Source: Halorubellus salinus
Lineage (GTDB): Archaea > Halobacteriota > Halobacteria > Halobacteriales > Natrialbaceae
Direction: 5' to 3'
Length of the DNA stretch: 64,000 bases
NCBI RefSeq assembly: GCF_020567525.1
Contig: NZ_JAJCVI010000002.1
Location: forward strand, 186,001-250,000
The notes under the pieces were generated by a model. It worked only from the letters and a program-made list of their open reading frames with translations, searched no databases and had not been told where the DNA came from. A program made the translations under genes and the position numbers. This document shows positions 44,014 through 52,762 of the stretch, piece by piece. The first letter of the stretch is position 1. Each line of letters begins with the position of its first letter.

Positions 44014-44232
44014 TCACGGCGAGGGCTGGTCTGCACGGAATCCACGGGACGAAACGTTCTCGCCGTGGTGTGTCGGCGTCGCGGTCGCTGACGGTCCGTT
44101 CGGGTCGTCGCGACTGCTCGTGACGCGATGGTGCACCCGCATGTGGTCGTCGCCCGGCTCGATACCCTCGTCGACGCGGACCCCGTCCTTCCGCGTCGGC
44201 GTCGGGTTACTGAGACTGCCCGTGGTTGCCAT
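44014..44232 (-). CDS. Possible 72-residue acidic ORF (uncertain)
   Basis: The region between rpl44e and the HAH_0734 gene (43962-44382) has one plausible minus-strand frame: ATG 44232 to TGA 44014. The protein has an acidic middle (DGVRVDEGIEPGDD) and GC-rich third positions, with GAGGGGG about 10 nt upstream. The composition of the last third is less coding-like. No family is recognised; it may be chance. Confidence 0.3.
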   Translation of the reverse strand: MATTGSLSNPTPTRKDGVRVDEGIEPGDDHMRVHHRVTSSRDDPNGPSATATPTHHGENVSSRGFRADQPSP

Positions 44233-44351
44233 CGACGCCCCCTCTCTACGTTCTCTCACACCCACAGAGGCCTTGAGTTCGTTCTCGATGTCTTGGCAGC
44301 TTAATCGAGTCCGTCGAAGAGCCGTGGGCGTGCCCCGAAGCGGTTCGACAC

Positions 44352-44359
44352 GCTTAATG
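44352..44359 (+). promoter_or_regulatory. TATA-like box for the HAH_0734 gene
   Basis: GCTTAATG is centred 28 nt before ATG 44383. Confidence 0.6.
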
Positions 44360-44382
44360 GCCGCGTATCCGAAGCGCGAGCC

Positions 44383-44652
44383 ATGAAGCGACTCATCATC
44401 GACGGGGACCCCGGCGTTCGGAAGGACGCGACCATCGCCTACGACGACGAAGAGTCGGTCCACGTGTTCAACGTGAACCGCCAGGGCGACTGGCACGGCC
44501 CCGAGCGCGTCCAGCTCTGGTGTACCGTCGGCGCCGAGGACGAGAAGGAGACGTTCGAGACCCGCGATTACATCCCCCACCACCTGGAGGTCGACCGCGT
44601 CGAGGCCGAAGCCGTCGAAGTGCTCTCCGAGAAGAACAAACTCAACGTCTGA
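44383..44652 (+). CDS. HAH_0734 family protein
   Basis: An 89-residue haloarchaeal conserved protein of unknown function. It has MKRLIIDGDPGVRKDATI, VHVFNVNRQGDWHGPERVQLWC and FETRDYIPHHLEVD, the family pattern. It converges with the DUF2298 gene. Confidence 0.85.
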   Translation: MKRLIIDGDPGVRKDATIAYDDEESVHVFNVNRQGDWHGPERVQLWCTVGAEDEKETFETRDYIPHHLEVDRVEAEAVEVLSEKNKLNV

Positions 44653-44692
44653 CCGCGACTTCTCCCCGTCTCGCCACACTCCCGAGCCCTGG

Positions 44693-47569
44693 CTATGCGA
44701 CCGCGGGGCGAACGACCGCGACGGACGCGTTCGCGCCCGCGGCCGTCTCGGACGTCGTCTCGTCGTCGGCGAGGGCGTCCTGGTCGACGACGTACACGAG
44801 GACCTCGCCCCAGCGCTGCACGCGCTCGATACCGGGGTCGGCCGCGAGAGCCGCGACGTCGTACCGCGAACGCTCGTTCGGCCCGACGTAGACGTACGCG
44901 ACGTCGTACTCGCGGAGGACGGCCGCGCGTTCGCTCGCGTCGTCGGTCTCGTAGAGCGTCTCGACGGCGGCGAGGCGCGCGTCCCATTCCGCTTGCGTGT
45001 GGTAGTTCGCGGCGTGCGCCCAGCCCGCGATGGTCGGGAGTCCGGTGTGGCTGGAGACGCCGCTGACGAGCCCGGAGGCGGGATCGTTCCACCCGTAGAG
45101 GTACTTGCCGGTCGTCGGCGCCTCCACGACCACGGGTCGACCGTCGCGGCCGTTCAGCCACTCGATGGCGGCGGCCTGGTCCGGATAGCACTCCTCGCTC
45201 CAGTCCTTCGCGTCGAGCGTCCACTCGCCAGCGCCGGTCTCGCCGCTCCGCGAGCACACCCAGTGCTGGCTCGGGTTCGCCTCGAAGTGCCCGACGAGCG
45301 CGAACCCGCCGTACAGCGACAGCGAGACGAGCAGGAAGACCGCACCGACCGTCGACCCGACGCGCAGCACGCGCCCCCAGTCCACGCCAGCGCCAGCACG
45401 GCCACCGTCCGTGCTCGGGTCAGCGTCAGGAGTGCCACCGTCCGCGCTCGCCGAGCGCGCACTTGCCGTCCGTGCACGCGCGAGCGTCGGCCGGACGAGC
45501 CAGCGCGGCCACGCTCGCGACGCGACGTCGGCGAGCATCACGCCCCCGGCGACGCCCCACATCACCCACACCTGCCAGTAGAGCTTGAACACGGTGTTCA
45601 GGCGACCGGGGCCGGCGCGCTCGGCGACGTACACGAACTCGACGAGGGTCACGAGCCCCGTCGCGCCGAGCACGAGCACGACCTCGAACCCGACGTCCCG
45701 ACGGAGCCGGAGGAGCACCATCCCGGCGAGGAGGACGGGAACGACGGCGACGAGCACGGTCGCTTCGAGCACCCACGCGACGCCGCCGAGGGTCGCGAGC
45801 GCGACGGCGAGACCGACGGCGGCGCGTCGTTCCGGGCGGTCGTCGTCGAGCACGGCCGCTGCGAGCGCGAACAGTGCCGCACCGCCCGCGGCGACGAACG
45901 CGACCGTCGACCCGTGGTACGCCGCGAACGCGACGAGCGCGAGCACGCCGAGCGCGACGAACGCGCGGTCCCGGAGCGACGTCTCGAGCGCGAACGCGCC
46001 GAGAACGCCGGCGGTGGCGACGACGACGAGGTTCGCGCCCACCCAGCCGACGACGAGGTTCGCGACCGCGAGCACCGCGAGCACCGCGACGAGCAGTCCC
46101 GTCTCGAGCGCGTCGCGGTCGATGCGCGACCGGTCGAGGAAGTACGCGACCGTCACGAGGAGGAACGCGCCGTGCACGAGCACGAGGCCGACGAGCGACG
46201 ACCGGTCCGGGAGGAGCGCGGGGTACTGCCCGCTCGTCGCGCCCGAGAAGAACGGGAGCGCGAACGCGACCGAGAGCGCGCCGACGACGCCCGCCAGCAC
46301 TGCGGCGACCACCACGCGGGACACCTCTTCGTGCACGCGGGACGCGTCCGCGACCGCTCGCACGCGCTCGCTCACCGGCGCCGGGAGCACGGACGCCGGA
46401 TGGACCGCCGCGAACGCCGTGGTGAGCGCGACGATGCCCGCGACCGACGGGAAACTCCACGTGTTCACGACCGCGAGCAACCCGCCGAGTACGGGGGCGG
46501 CCGCGAACAGGTACGCGCGCTTCCGCCAGACCGCTTCGGCTGGCGCCTGCCAGTACGCGAACGCGAACGCCGCCGCCACGAGCAGGAGCGGCGGACTCAT
46601 CATGTGCGCGTGCAGGTCGCCGTTCAGGTACGCGAACAGCGGGAACTCGTTTATCGTCCACGGGATGACGCGGCTCGCCGCCCAGTACCCGAACGCGTCC
46701 GCGGACACCGCCAGCCCGGAGAACTGGTAGCCCAGGACCTCGACGAATCGGTCGCCGCCCTCGGCCGCGACCACCTGCACGGTGTCGTTCGGGACGACGA
46801 GGAAGAGCACGCGCAGCGGCGCCAGCAGGACGTCGATGGGACCGTCGAACGTGATCGGCTGCTGGAGATGCTGGACGAGGAGGATGAGGCCGCGCGCGGG
46901 CGTCGACAGGTTGCTCGCGACGCCGACGAGGAACGCGCCGAGCGCGCCGGCGCGCCGCGGCGAGATGCCTCGCGCCATCGCCATCGAGCGAGCGAGACCG
47001 TACGCCGCGGCGACCGTGAGCCCGTAGTACGCCGCCAGCGCGAGGTTGTACGCGTACGCGGGTGCCGTTCCGGTGAGTCGCCCGAGCTGTGCGGCGATCA
47101 TGTGCCCGCCGTAGTAGTACTGGAGGCGGTCGCCCGCGAACCACATGTCCTCGGGCGGGAGCGCCGGCGCGCGATACAGCGTCGCGAGCAACCCGAGGTC
47201 GAGCATCTTCTCGCCCGCGTACGGGTCCGCGGCCGCGTCCGCCGCGCGGATGGCGACGACGAGCGCGAACCCGACGACGAACACGACGAACGCCTCCACG
47301 GCCGGCCCGCGGTCGGGAGCGTGCCCGCGGGAGAGCGCGTACACCGAGCCGGCGAGGACGACGACGAGCGCGAGGACGATACCGGGCCACCCGAACGCGA
47401 CCTGGCCGACCCAGTAGCTCGCGACGCCGAGGACGGCGATCGCGACCGGGAGACCGAGTCCACTCCCGCGGTCCGGGAGCGGCGAGAGGAGCAGCGTCGC
47501 GAACGGCGTGGCGGCGGCGGCGAGGGCGGCGAAGACCACCAGCCAGACGAGGACCAGCGTGTACTCCAT
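44693..47569 (-). CDS. DUF2298-family polytopic membrane protein (probable GT-C type)
   Basis: A 958-residue protein with roughly 20 hydrophobic helices and a soluble C-terminal part of about 190 residues. Family landmarks are WFAGDRLQYYYGGHMIAAQ (a Tyr-rich loop) and PWTINEFPLFAYLNGDLHAHMM, whose Asp-His cluster resembles the catalytic loop of GT-C glycosyltransferases. The family is not biochemically settled, so glycosyl transfer is inference. It is divergent from a GT2 gene and a GtrA gene, suggesting a surface-glycosylation cluster. GCGTTTAGCC lies about 30 nt before the ATG. Confidence 0.82.
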   Translation of the reverse strand: MEYTLVLVWLVVFAALAAAATPFATLLLSPLPDRGSGLGLPVAIAVLGVASYWVGQVAFGWPGIVLALVVVLAGSVYALSRGHAPDRGPAVEAFVVFVVGFALVVAIRAADAAADPYAGEKMLDLGLLATLYRAPALPPEDMWFAGDRLQYYYGGHMIAAQLGRLTGTAPAYAYNLALAAYYGLTVAAAYGLARSMAMARGISPRRAGALGAFLVGVASNLSTPARGLILLVQHLQQPITFDGPIDVLLAPLRVLFLVVPNDTVQVVAAEGGDRFVEVLGYQFSGLAVSADAFGYWAASRVIPWTINEFPLFAYLNGDLHAHMMSPPLLLVAAAFAFAYWQAPAEAVWRKRAYLFAAAPVLGGLLAVVNTWSFPSVAGIVALTTAFAAVHPASVLPAPVSERVRAVADASRVHEEVSRVVVAAVLAGVVGALSVAFALPFFSGATSGQYPALLPDRSSLVGLVLVHGAFLLVTVAYFLDRSRIDRDALETGLLVAVLAVLAVANLVVGWVGANLVVVATAGVLGAFALETSLRDRAFVALGVLALVAFAAYHGSTVAFVAAGGAALFALAAAVLDDDRPERRAAVGLAVALATLGGVAWVLEATVLVAVVPVLLAGMVLLRLRRDVGFEVVLVLGATGLVTLVEFVYVAERAGPGRLNTVFKLYWQVWVMWGVAGGVMLADVASRAWPRWLVRPTLARARTASARSASADGGTPDADPSTDGGRAGAGVDWGRVLRVGSTVGAVFLLVSLSLYGGFALVGHFEANPSQHWVCSRSGETGAGEWTLDAKDWSEECYPDQAAAIEWLNGRDGRPVVVEAPTTGKYLYGWNDPASGLVSGVSSHTGLPTIAGWAHAANYHTQAEWDARLAAVETLYETDDASERAAVLREYDVAYVYVGPNERSRYDVAALAADPGIERVQRWGEVLVYVVDQDALADDETTSETAAGANASVAVVRPAVA

Positions 47570-47756
47570 CTATCACCACGTAGGCGAGCGCGGTGGCTAA
47601 ACGCTTTCTGCTCGCGATACCGACCGCGCCCCGTTTCTGCTCCGGTATCGACCGCAGGCCGAGCACTCGCCGGCTCGCACTTCAGGCGTCCGTCGTCGAC
47701 CCGAGTCTGTCGCGAAGCGAACGATTTTACACCACGCGGGGCCCGACGTAGGGTAG

Positions 47757-48548
47757 ATGTCGCAGTCCCTCGGCGTCGTCCTGCCCGCGTACGACCCCGC
47801 GGTCGACACCCTCGCCGCGTACGTCGACGCCCTCCACGACGCGCTCGCACCCGAGGTCGTCCGCATCGAGCTGGACGCGCCCGACGAGGCGACGCGCACC
47901 GCGCTCGAATCCGTGGACGCGACCGTGCACGCGGTGGACGCACGACGCGGGAAAGGCGCCGCCATCACCGCCGGGTTCGAGGCGCTCGTCGACGACGTGG
48001 ACGTGCTCGCGTTCGCGGACGCGGACGGCGCGACGCCAGCGCACTCCATCGCGGACGTCGTCGACGCCGTCGGCGACGACGGCGTCACGCTCGCCGTCGG
48101 GTCACGTCGCCACCCCGACGCCGACGTCCGGAGCCACCAGACGTTCGCGCGCCGGTACCTCGGCGACGGGTTCGCGTTCCTCGCCCGCTCGCTCCTCGGC
48201 ATCGACCTCTACGACTTCCAGTGCGGCGCGAAAGCCATCACGACCGACGGGTGGCGCGACGTGCGCGCACACCTCTACGAGCCGGGGTTCGCGTGGGACG
48301 TCGAGTTGCTCGCGGTCGCGGCCGCGCACTCGCTCCCGATCCGCGAGGTACCCGTGACGTGGGAGGACCAGCCCGAGTCGACGGTGTCGCCGGTGTCGAC
48401 CGCGTACGAGCTCGGCCGCTGCCTGCTCAGGAGCCGACACCGCATGAAGGAACTCGGCGGCAGTAGCGTGCACGAAGCGATAGCCGACCGCCGCACCGGC
48501 CGGAGTGCGCTCGTCGACCGACGCCACGGCGACGTCGAAGAACAGTGA
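47757..48548 (+). CDS. Dolichol-phosphate-sugar-synthase-like GT2 glycosyltransferase
   Basis: A 263-residue GT-A enzyme. It starts LGVVLPAYDP, with VDARRGKGAAITAGFEAL, FADADGATPAHSI (DxD), AVGSRRHPDADV, FQCGAKAIT and AWDVELLAVAAAH, as in dolichyl-phosphate mannose/glucose synthases and AglD/AglJ-type enzymes. No membrane anchor follows in the same chain; the next gene (GtrA) may supply it. CGATTTTACAC is about 28 nt upstream. The stop overlaps the GtrA start. Confidence 0.88.
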   Translation: MSQSLGVVLPAYDPAVDTLAAYVDALHDALAPEVVRIELDAPDEATRTALESVDATVHAVDARRGKGAAITAGFEALVDDVDVLAFADADGATPAHSIADVVDAVGDDGVTLAVGSRRHPDADVRSHQTFARRYLGDGFAFLARSLLGIDLYDFQCGAKAITTDGWRDVRAHLYEPGFAWDVELLAVAAAHSLPIREVPVTWEDQPESTVSPVSTAYELGRCLLRSRHRMKELGGSSVHEAIADRRTGRSALVDRRHGDVEEQ

Positions 48549-49090
48549 CGGGCGACGACGAGGACGGCACGACCGGACGCGAGGACGCCCGCTCCGGGAC
48601 GCCCACCCGAGCGTCGAACGTCGACCGCGGCGACGGCGCGACGTCCGTCCTCGACAGACTTCGAGCGCTCGTATCAGGGACTCGATTCGGGCAGTTCGCG
48701 TCCGTGGGCGTCGTCGGCGCCGCCTTCGACGTGACGACCGCGACCGTCCTCCAGTCGCTCGGCGTGTTCCCGGAGCTCGCGGTCTTCGTCGGCATCGAGG
48801 TCGCCGTCGTCGTCATGTTCCTCCTGAACGACAACTGGACGTTCTCCACCGAAGGACGACGCGGCATCCGCGCCACACTCCGCCGGCTCGCCCGCTCGAA
48901 CCTCGTTCGCGCCGGCGGCATCGCCGTCCAACTGGCGACGTTCCGCCTGCTCTACCGCGTGTTCTTCGTCGACGTGGACGTTCTCGGCATCGACGGCTGG
49001 TTCGTCACCGCGAAGGTCGCTGGCATCGGCGCTGGCCTCCTCGTGAACTACGTCGCCGAGAGCCTCTTCACCTGGCGCGTCCACGAGTGA
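48545..49090 (+). CDS. GtrA-family flippase-like membrane protein
   Basis: A 181-residue protein. An acidic N-terminal 45 residues are followed by four helices with FGQFASVGVVGAAFDVTTATVLQ, VVVMFLLNDNWTFS, and a last helix ending LLVNYVAESLFTWRV. The FLLNDNWTF and VNYVAESLFTW strings are the GtrA signature. It starts GTG, overlapping the GT2 stop by 4 nt, so the pair probably works as synthase plus lipid-sugar translocase. Confidence 0.88.
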   Translation: MTGDDEDGTTGREDARSGTPTRASNVDRGDGATSVLDRLRALVSGTRFGQFASVGVVGAAFDVTTATVLQSLGVFPELAVFVGIEVAVVVMFLLNDNWTFSTEGRRGIRATLRRLARSNLVRAGGIAVQLATFRLLYRVFFVDVDVLGIDGWFVTAKVAGIGAGLLVNYVAESLFTWRVHE

Positions 49091-49121
49091 CTAATTGCCA
49101 TACGGCGTTGCAATCACAACC

Positions 49122-49129
49122 CTTAACTA
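49122..49129 (+). promoter_or_regulatory. TATA-like box for tRNA-Met
   Basis: CTTAACTA is centred about 27 nt before the first base of the tRNA gene. Confidence 0.55.
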
Positions 49130-49151
49130 GCGGAGCGCGGTACGTGGTGGT

Positions 49152-49226
49152 AGCGGGATGGGATAGCCAGGAGATTCCGGCGGGCTCATAACCCGCAGAT
49201 CGGTAGTTCAAATCTACCTCCCGCTA
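49152..49226 (+). tRNA. Initiator tRNA-Met (CAT)
   Basis: A complete cloverleaf of 75 nt. The acceptor stem is AGCGGGA with TCCCGCT, giving the A1:U72 pair of archaeal initiators, and A73 discriminator. The anticodon stem carries GGG and CCC around CTCATAA, the initiator mark, with anticodon CAT. The T-stem is GGTAG/CTACC with loop TTCAAAT. There is no intron and CCA is not encoded. Confidence 0.95.
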
Positions 49227-49471
49227 CTTTCTGACGCGAATCACGCGAGAATCTGAGCGACGAGTACGGTGAGCGTCGAACGTGGTGACGGGGTGATCTG
49301 AACCAGGGAGCACGTAGCCGAGCGACGCGAGGCTCGTACGACCGTGGTTCAGACCCACCTCCCGATCTCGTACGACGGTCGTTCTCTGACTGTTACTTCG
49401 TTCGGAGCGGTTGCTCCGGTGGTGTCGTGGACGAGAGGGGAGAGGTCGTCAGTCGTTCAGGCTGGTCCGTT
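49227..49471. other. Spacer after tRNA-Met
   Basis: No protein gene. It contains the degenerate tRNA-like sequence described separately and otherwise nothing I can name, up to the fasciclin stop. Confidence 0.5.
49287..49366 (+). pseudogene. Degenerate tRNA-like sequence (possible pseudo-tRNA)
   Basis: An 80-nt stretch 60 nt after tRNA-Met. GACGGGG at its 5' end pairs with TCCCGAT at its 3' end, with five of seven Watson-Crick or near positions and two wobbles or mismatches. Positions 8-9 are TG as in the real tRNA. GTGG-TTCAGAC-CCAC forms a T-arm, and the 3' third aligns closely with that of tRNA-Met. The middle has no proper anticodon arm. A perfect 9-bp inverted repeat, TCTGAACCA (49297) and TGGTTCAGA (49345), is an alternative fold. 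Confidence 0.45.
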
Positions 49472-49996
49472 CTAGGGGAGGAGGACGCCGTCGATGACGT
49501 GGACGACGCCGTTGCTGGCTTCGATGTCGGTTGCGGTGATGTTTGCTTGGCCGTCGTTGAGGCTGGTGCCGTCGGTGGTGACCTTGCCGCCGGCCAGCAT
49601 CGTGACGGGTGCTGGGTTGACGATGGAGGGCGCGTACCGGCGGCCCTTGGTGACGTGGTACTTGAGGATGGTCGCGAGGTCGTCGCGCGCCAGTAGTTCT
49701 TCGGGGGTGGCGTCGAGCGCTTCGAGGAGGGCGTCGAACGCGGCGTTGGTCGGTGCGAAGACGGTGTACTGGCCGTCTTCGCTGTCGAGGACGTCGTCGA
49801 GCCCCGTCTCTTGGAGTGCTGCGACGAGGGTGCTGAAGCTGGGGTTCCCCGCGGCGATGTCGGTGATGGTCTGCTCGGCGCTGGCGCCCTGGCGCTTGCC
49901 CTTGCCGGGGCGTGCAGCGGCGGTTCCGACGCCGGTGGCGAGGAGGGTTCCGGTTGCGAGCGTCTTGAGGACCGTTCGGCGGTCGATGGGTGTCAT
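49472..49996 (-). CDS. Tat-exported fasciclin (FAS1) domain protein
   Basis: A 174-residue secreted protein. A twin-arginine signal (DRRTVLKTLATGTLLATGVGTAAA) is followed by one FAS1 domain with TVFAPTNAAFDAL, LKYHVTKGRRYAPSIV and NGVVHVIDGVLLP. FAS1 domains mediate adhesion or cell-surface contacts. It is a single-domain form with no C-terminal anchor, so probably released or loosely bound. It lies downstream of the ABC gene on the same strand with a 172-nt gap that could hold its own promoter. Confidence 0.88.
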   Translation of the reverse strand: MTPIDRRTVLKTLATGTLLATGVGTAAARPGKGKRQGASAEQTITDIAAGNPSFSTLVAALQETGLDDVLDSEDGQYTVFAPTNAAFDALLEALDATPEELLARDDLATILKYHVTKGRRYAPSIVNPAPVTMLAGGKVTTDGTSLNDGQANITATDIEASNGVVHVIDGVLLP

Positions 49997-50168
49997 TGTG
50001 ATACCTCGACGTGTTGTATGACTGGCGTGGTCGTAGCCGCGATACCGAACCCGTTCAGTACGCGGATGCCGACGGATACTGACGTGATTGGGACGCACGC
50101 GCGTCGTCGCTCGGTTACGTGCGTGGGCCGTGTGGGCCAGTTGGACCAGGGGTCGTGACTCACTGACG

Positions 50169-51695
50169 TCAGTCGCCGGACGTTTCGTTCGCGATGGTGG
50201 CGCGGTCGTCGGCGACCTCGTGGTCGTCGAGGAGGTGGCAAGCGGCGTCGTGGTCGTCGTCGACGGCGCGCGCCTCCGGGGCGTCCTGCTCGCAGGGCGT
50301 CGTGAAGGCGTCTCCGAGGACGGACGCGGCACCGTCGGCGTTCCCGTTCGCGAGGTACTCGATGGCTTCGGCGAGCACGGCCGCCGCGTCGTCGTCCCCG
50401 AGTGCGTCCGGGAGGTCGTACTCCGCGCGGACGGCGTCGTCGACGGCGTCCGACGGGAGGTGGGTCGCGTCGTCGACGTCGGCGTGCGTGCGAGCGAGGT
50501 CCATCGCAGCGTCGCCGTCGAGCTCCCCGTCCTCGACGTCGTGGCGGAGGTCGAGGACGCGCCGCCACACCGACTGCTCGAGGTCGTACGCGGCCGGCTG
50601 GATGACCTTCGGGCAGCGCGTGTGGAACCGGCACCCACTCGGGGGGTTCTCCGGGCTCGGGACGTCGCCCGTGAGCTCCACGCCGAGGCCGCGCTGGCGC
50701 GGGTCCGGGTTCGGGATCGAGGACAACAGCGCCTGCGTGTACGGATGCTGCGGGTCCGCGAACAGCTCGTCGGTCGGCGCGACCTCGACGATCTCGCCGA
50801 GGTACATCACGGCGACGCGGTCGCAGACCTCCTTGACCACGCCGAGGTCGTGACTGATGAACAGCATCGACAGCCCGAAGCGCTCCTGGAGGTCGTTGAT
50901 GAGGCTGAGTATCTCCGCCTGGATGGAGACGTCGAGCGCACTCACTGGTTCGTCCGCGACGACGAGTTCGGGGTTGACGACGAGGGCGCGAGCGAGCGCG
51001 ATGCGTTGCTTCTGGCCGCCCGAGAACTCGTGGGGATACCGGTCGGCGTCCGCGGCCTCCAGGCCGACGCGTTCGAGGAGGTCCGAGACGATCTCCTCCT
51101 GCCGCTCGGGGTCGGTGAGGCCGTGGATCTCCAGGGGTTCGGCGACGCTCTCGCCGACGGTCATCCGCGGGTCGAAGCTGCTCGTCGGGTCCTGGAACAC
51201 CATCTGGGCCTGCCGGCGGAAGCGCTTCAGTTGCGCGTCCGAGAACCCCGCGACGTCCCGCGGGTCGCGCTCCGGGTCGTCCTCCCGACGCACGCTGTCA
51301 CGAACCCAGTCCAGGAGCGACCGCGAGTCGTCGTCCGCCGGGAGCTTGCCGTGGTACCGTATCTCGCCGGCGGTCGGTTCCTCCAGTCGGAGGAGCGACG
51401 TCGCCGCCGTGGACTTCCCGCACCCGGACTCGCCGACGAGCCCGAGCGTCTCCCCTCGATGCAACGTGAAGTCGACGCCGTCGACGGCCCTCACCGTCCC
51501 GACCTGTCGACGCAGCAGCCCCTTCGTGATGGGGTAGTGCTTCTTGAGGCCGTCGACGGTGACGAGCGCCTCGCCGTCAGCGCCACGGTCGGCCGGCCGA
51601 GACACGGCGTCGGCACGCCGCTCGGCTCGCTGGGAACCGTCCGCTGCTGTCGCGTCGGAACCGTCGGCGTCGTCGTGTGGGTGTTCTGTCGTCAT
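50169..51695 (-). CDS. Oligopeptide/dipeptide-type ABC transporter ATPase (DppF/OppF-like)
   Basis: A 508-residue ATPase. An acidic N-terminal 40 residues precede Walker A GESGCGKS (88-95), Q-loop [13 protein letters not shown], signature SGGQKQR, Walker [13 protein letters not shown] and H-loop SHDLG. The peptide-transporter C-terminal domain starts with GCRFHTRCP but its second half ([15 protein letters not shown]) comes only after an acidic insertion of about 110 residues. ATGA overlap couples it to the preceding ATPase gene. Substrate assignment to peptides is by family. Confidence 0.9.
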   Translation of the reverse strand: MTTEHPHDDADGSDATAADGSQRAERRADAVSRPADRGADGEALVTVDGLKKHYPITKGLLRRQVGTVRAVDGVDFTLHRGETLGLVGESGCGKSTAATSLLRLEEPTAGEIRYHGKLPADDDSRSLLDWVRDSVRREDDPERDPRDVAGFSDAQLKRFRRQAQMVFQDPTSSFDPRMTVGESVAEPLEIHGLTDPERQEEIVSDLLERVGLEAADADRYPHEFSGGQKQRIALARALVVNPELVVADEPVSALDVSIQAEILSLINDLQERFGLSMLFISHDLGVVKEVCDRVAVMYLGEIVEVAPTDELFADPQHPYTQALLSSIPNPDPRQRGLGVELTGDVPSPENPPSGCRFHTRCPKVIQPAAYDLEQSVWRRVLDLRHDVEDGELDGDAAMDLARTHADVDDATHLPSDAVDDAVRAEYDLPDALGDDDAAAVLAEAIEYLANGNADGAASVLGDAFTTPCEQDAPEARAVDDDHDAACHLLDDHEVADDRATIANETSGD

Positions 51696-52762
51696 TGGGG
51701 GTCACCTCCGTCGGTCCGCGCCGCGTCGTCGTCGGCGTCGTCCGTCGCGACCGCGACGCCCGCGTTCTGCACGACGCTCGCGTCGTAGCCGGCCTGGTAG
51801 TACACGCAGGACGCGACGTGGTCGTCGGCGCCTTCGACGTGCACCGCCGGTGGCTGGTCGCCCTCGCGACAGGCGTCGACCGCGTGCGGGCATCGTGGCG
51901 CGAACCGACAGCCGTCCGGCGGGTCGGTCGGGTCCGGGAGCGTCCCACCGATGCCCTCCGCGGCGTTCCGACGGCCTGGGAGGCACTCCAGGAGCGCCTT
52001 CGTGTACGGATGCGACGGGTTCTCGAACACGTCGAAGACGCTCCCTTGCTCCATGACCTTCCCCGCGTACATCACGACGACGCGGTCGGCGACCTCCGCG
52101 ACGACGCCGAGGTCGTGCGTGATGAGGAGGATGCCCATCCCGAACTCCTCCTGGATGTCGCGGAGGAGCCTGAGTATCTGCGCCTGGATGGTGACGTCGA
52201 GCGCGGTCGTCGGCTCGTCCGCGATGAGGAGGTCGGGTTCGCCCGCGATGGCGATCGCGATGACGACGCGCTGGGTCTGCCCGCCGGAGAACTCGTGGGG
52301 GTAGTCGTCGAACCGCTCCGCTGCCTTCGGGATGCCGACGCGGTCGAGCAGGTCCACCGCTATCTCGCGAGCCTCGGCCTTCGAGACGTCACGATGGAGT
52401 CGCACGGCTTCCGCGACCTGCCGCCCGACCGTGTAGACGGGATTGAGCGTGCTCTGTGGGTTCTGGAAGACGTGCCCGATGCTACCGCCGCGGAGCTTCC
52501 GGAGTTGCTTCTCGGGGATCGTCAGCAGGTCCTCGCCTTCGAAGTCGACGCTCTCGGCGTCGATCTCGCCCGGTGGCTGGGGGACGAGGCGCGTGATGGC
52601 TTCGCTCGTCACGGTCTTCCCGCTCCCGGACTCGCCGACGATGCAGACCGTCTCGCCGCGGTCGACGTCGAACGACACGTCGCTCGCGGCGTGGACGGTC
52701 CCGGCTTCTGTGTGGAATCGAACGCTCAGGTCTCTTACGGAGAGGAGTGAATCATCTTGCAT
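51692..52762 (-). CDS. Oligopeptide/dipeptide-type ABC transporter ATPase (DppD/OppD-like)
   Basis: A 356-residue partner ATPase. It has Walker [24 protein letters not shown], signature SGGQTQR, Walker [13 protein letters not shown] and SHDLG-equivalent THDLG. The C-terminal peptide-transporter motif is intact and uninterrupted ([27 protein letters not shown]). It overlaps both neighbours and follows the permease gene, so all three are one unit. Confidence 0.92.
   Translation of the reverse strand: MQDDSLLSVRDLSVRFHTEAGTVHAASDVSFDVDRGETVCIVGESGSGKTVTSEAITRLVPQPPGEIDAESVDFEGEDLLTIPEKQLRKLRGGSIGHVFQNPQSTLNPVYTVGRQVAEAVRLHRDVSKAEAREIAVDLLDRVGIPKAAERFDDYPHEFSGGQTQRVVIAIAIAGEPDLLIADEPTTALDVTIQAQILRLLRDIQEEFGMGILLITHDLGVVAEVADRVVVMYAGKVMEQGSVFDVFENPSHPYTKALLECLPGRRNAAEGIGGTLPDPTDPPDGCRFAPRCPHAVDACREGDQPPAVHVEGADDHVASCVYYQAGYDASVVQNAGVAVATDDADDDAARTDGGDPQ

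Noticed and set aside
44993-48466. A 1157-codon plus-strand open frame
   Set aside because: It is antisense to the DUF2298 gene and runs through the start of the GT2 gene in another frame. Its composition is Arg/Glu-rich noise without homology.
49152-49366. Integrated element bounded by tRNA and its copy
   Set aside because: Only 60 nt separate the tRNA and the degenerate copy, with no integrase or cargo.
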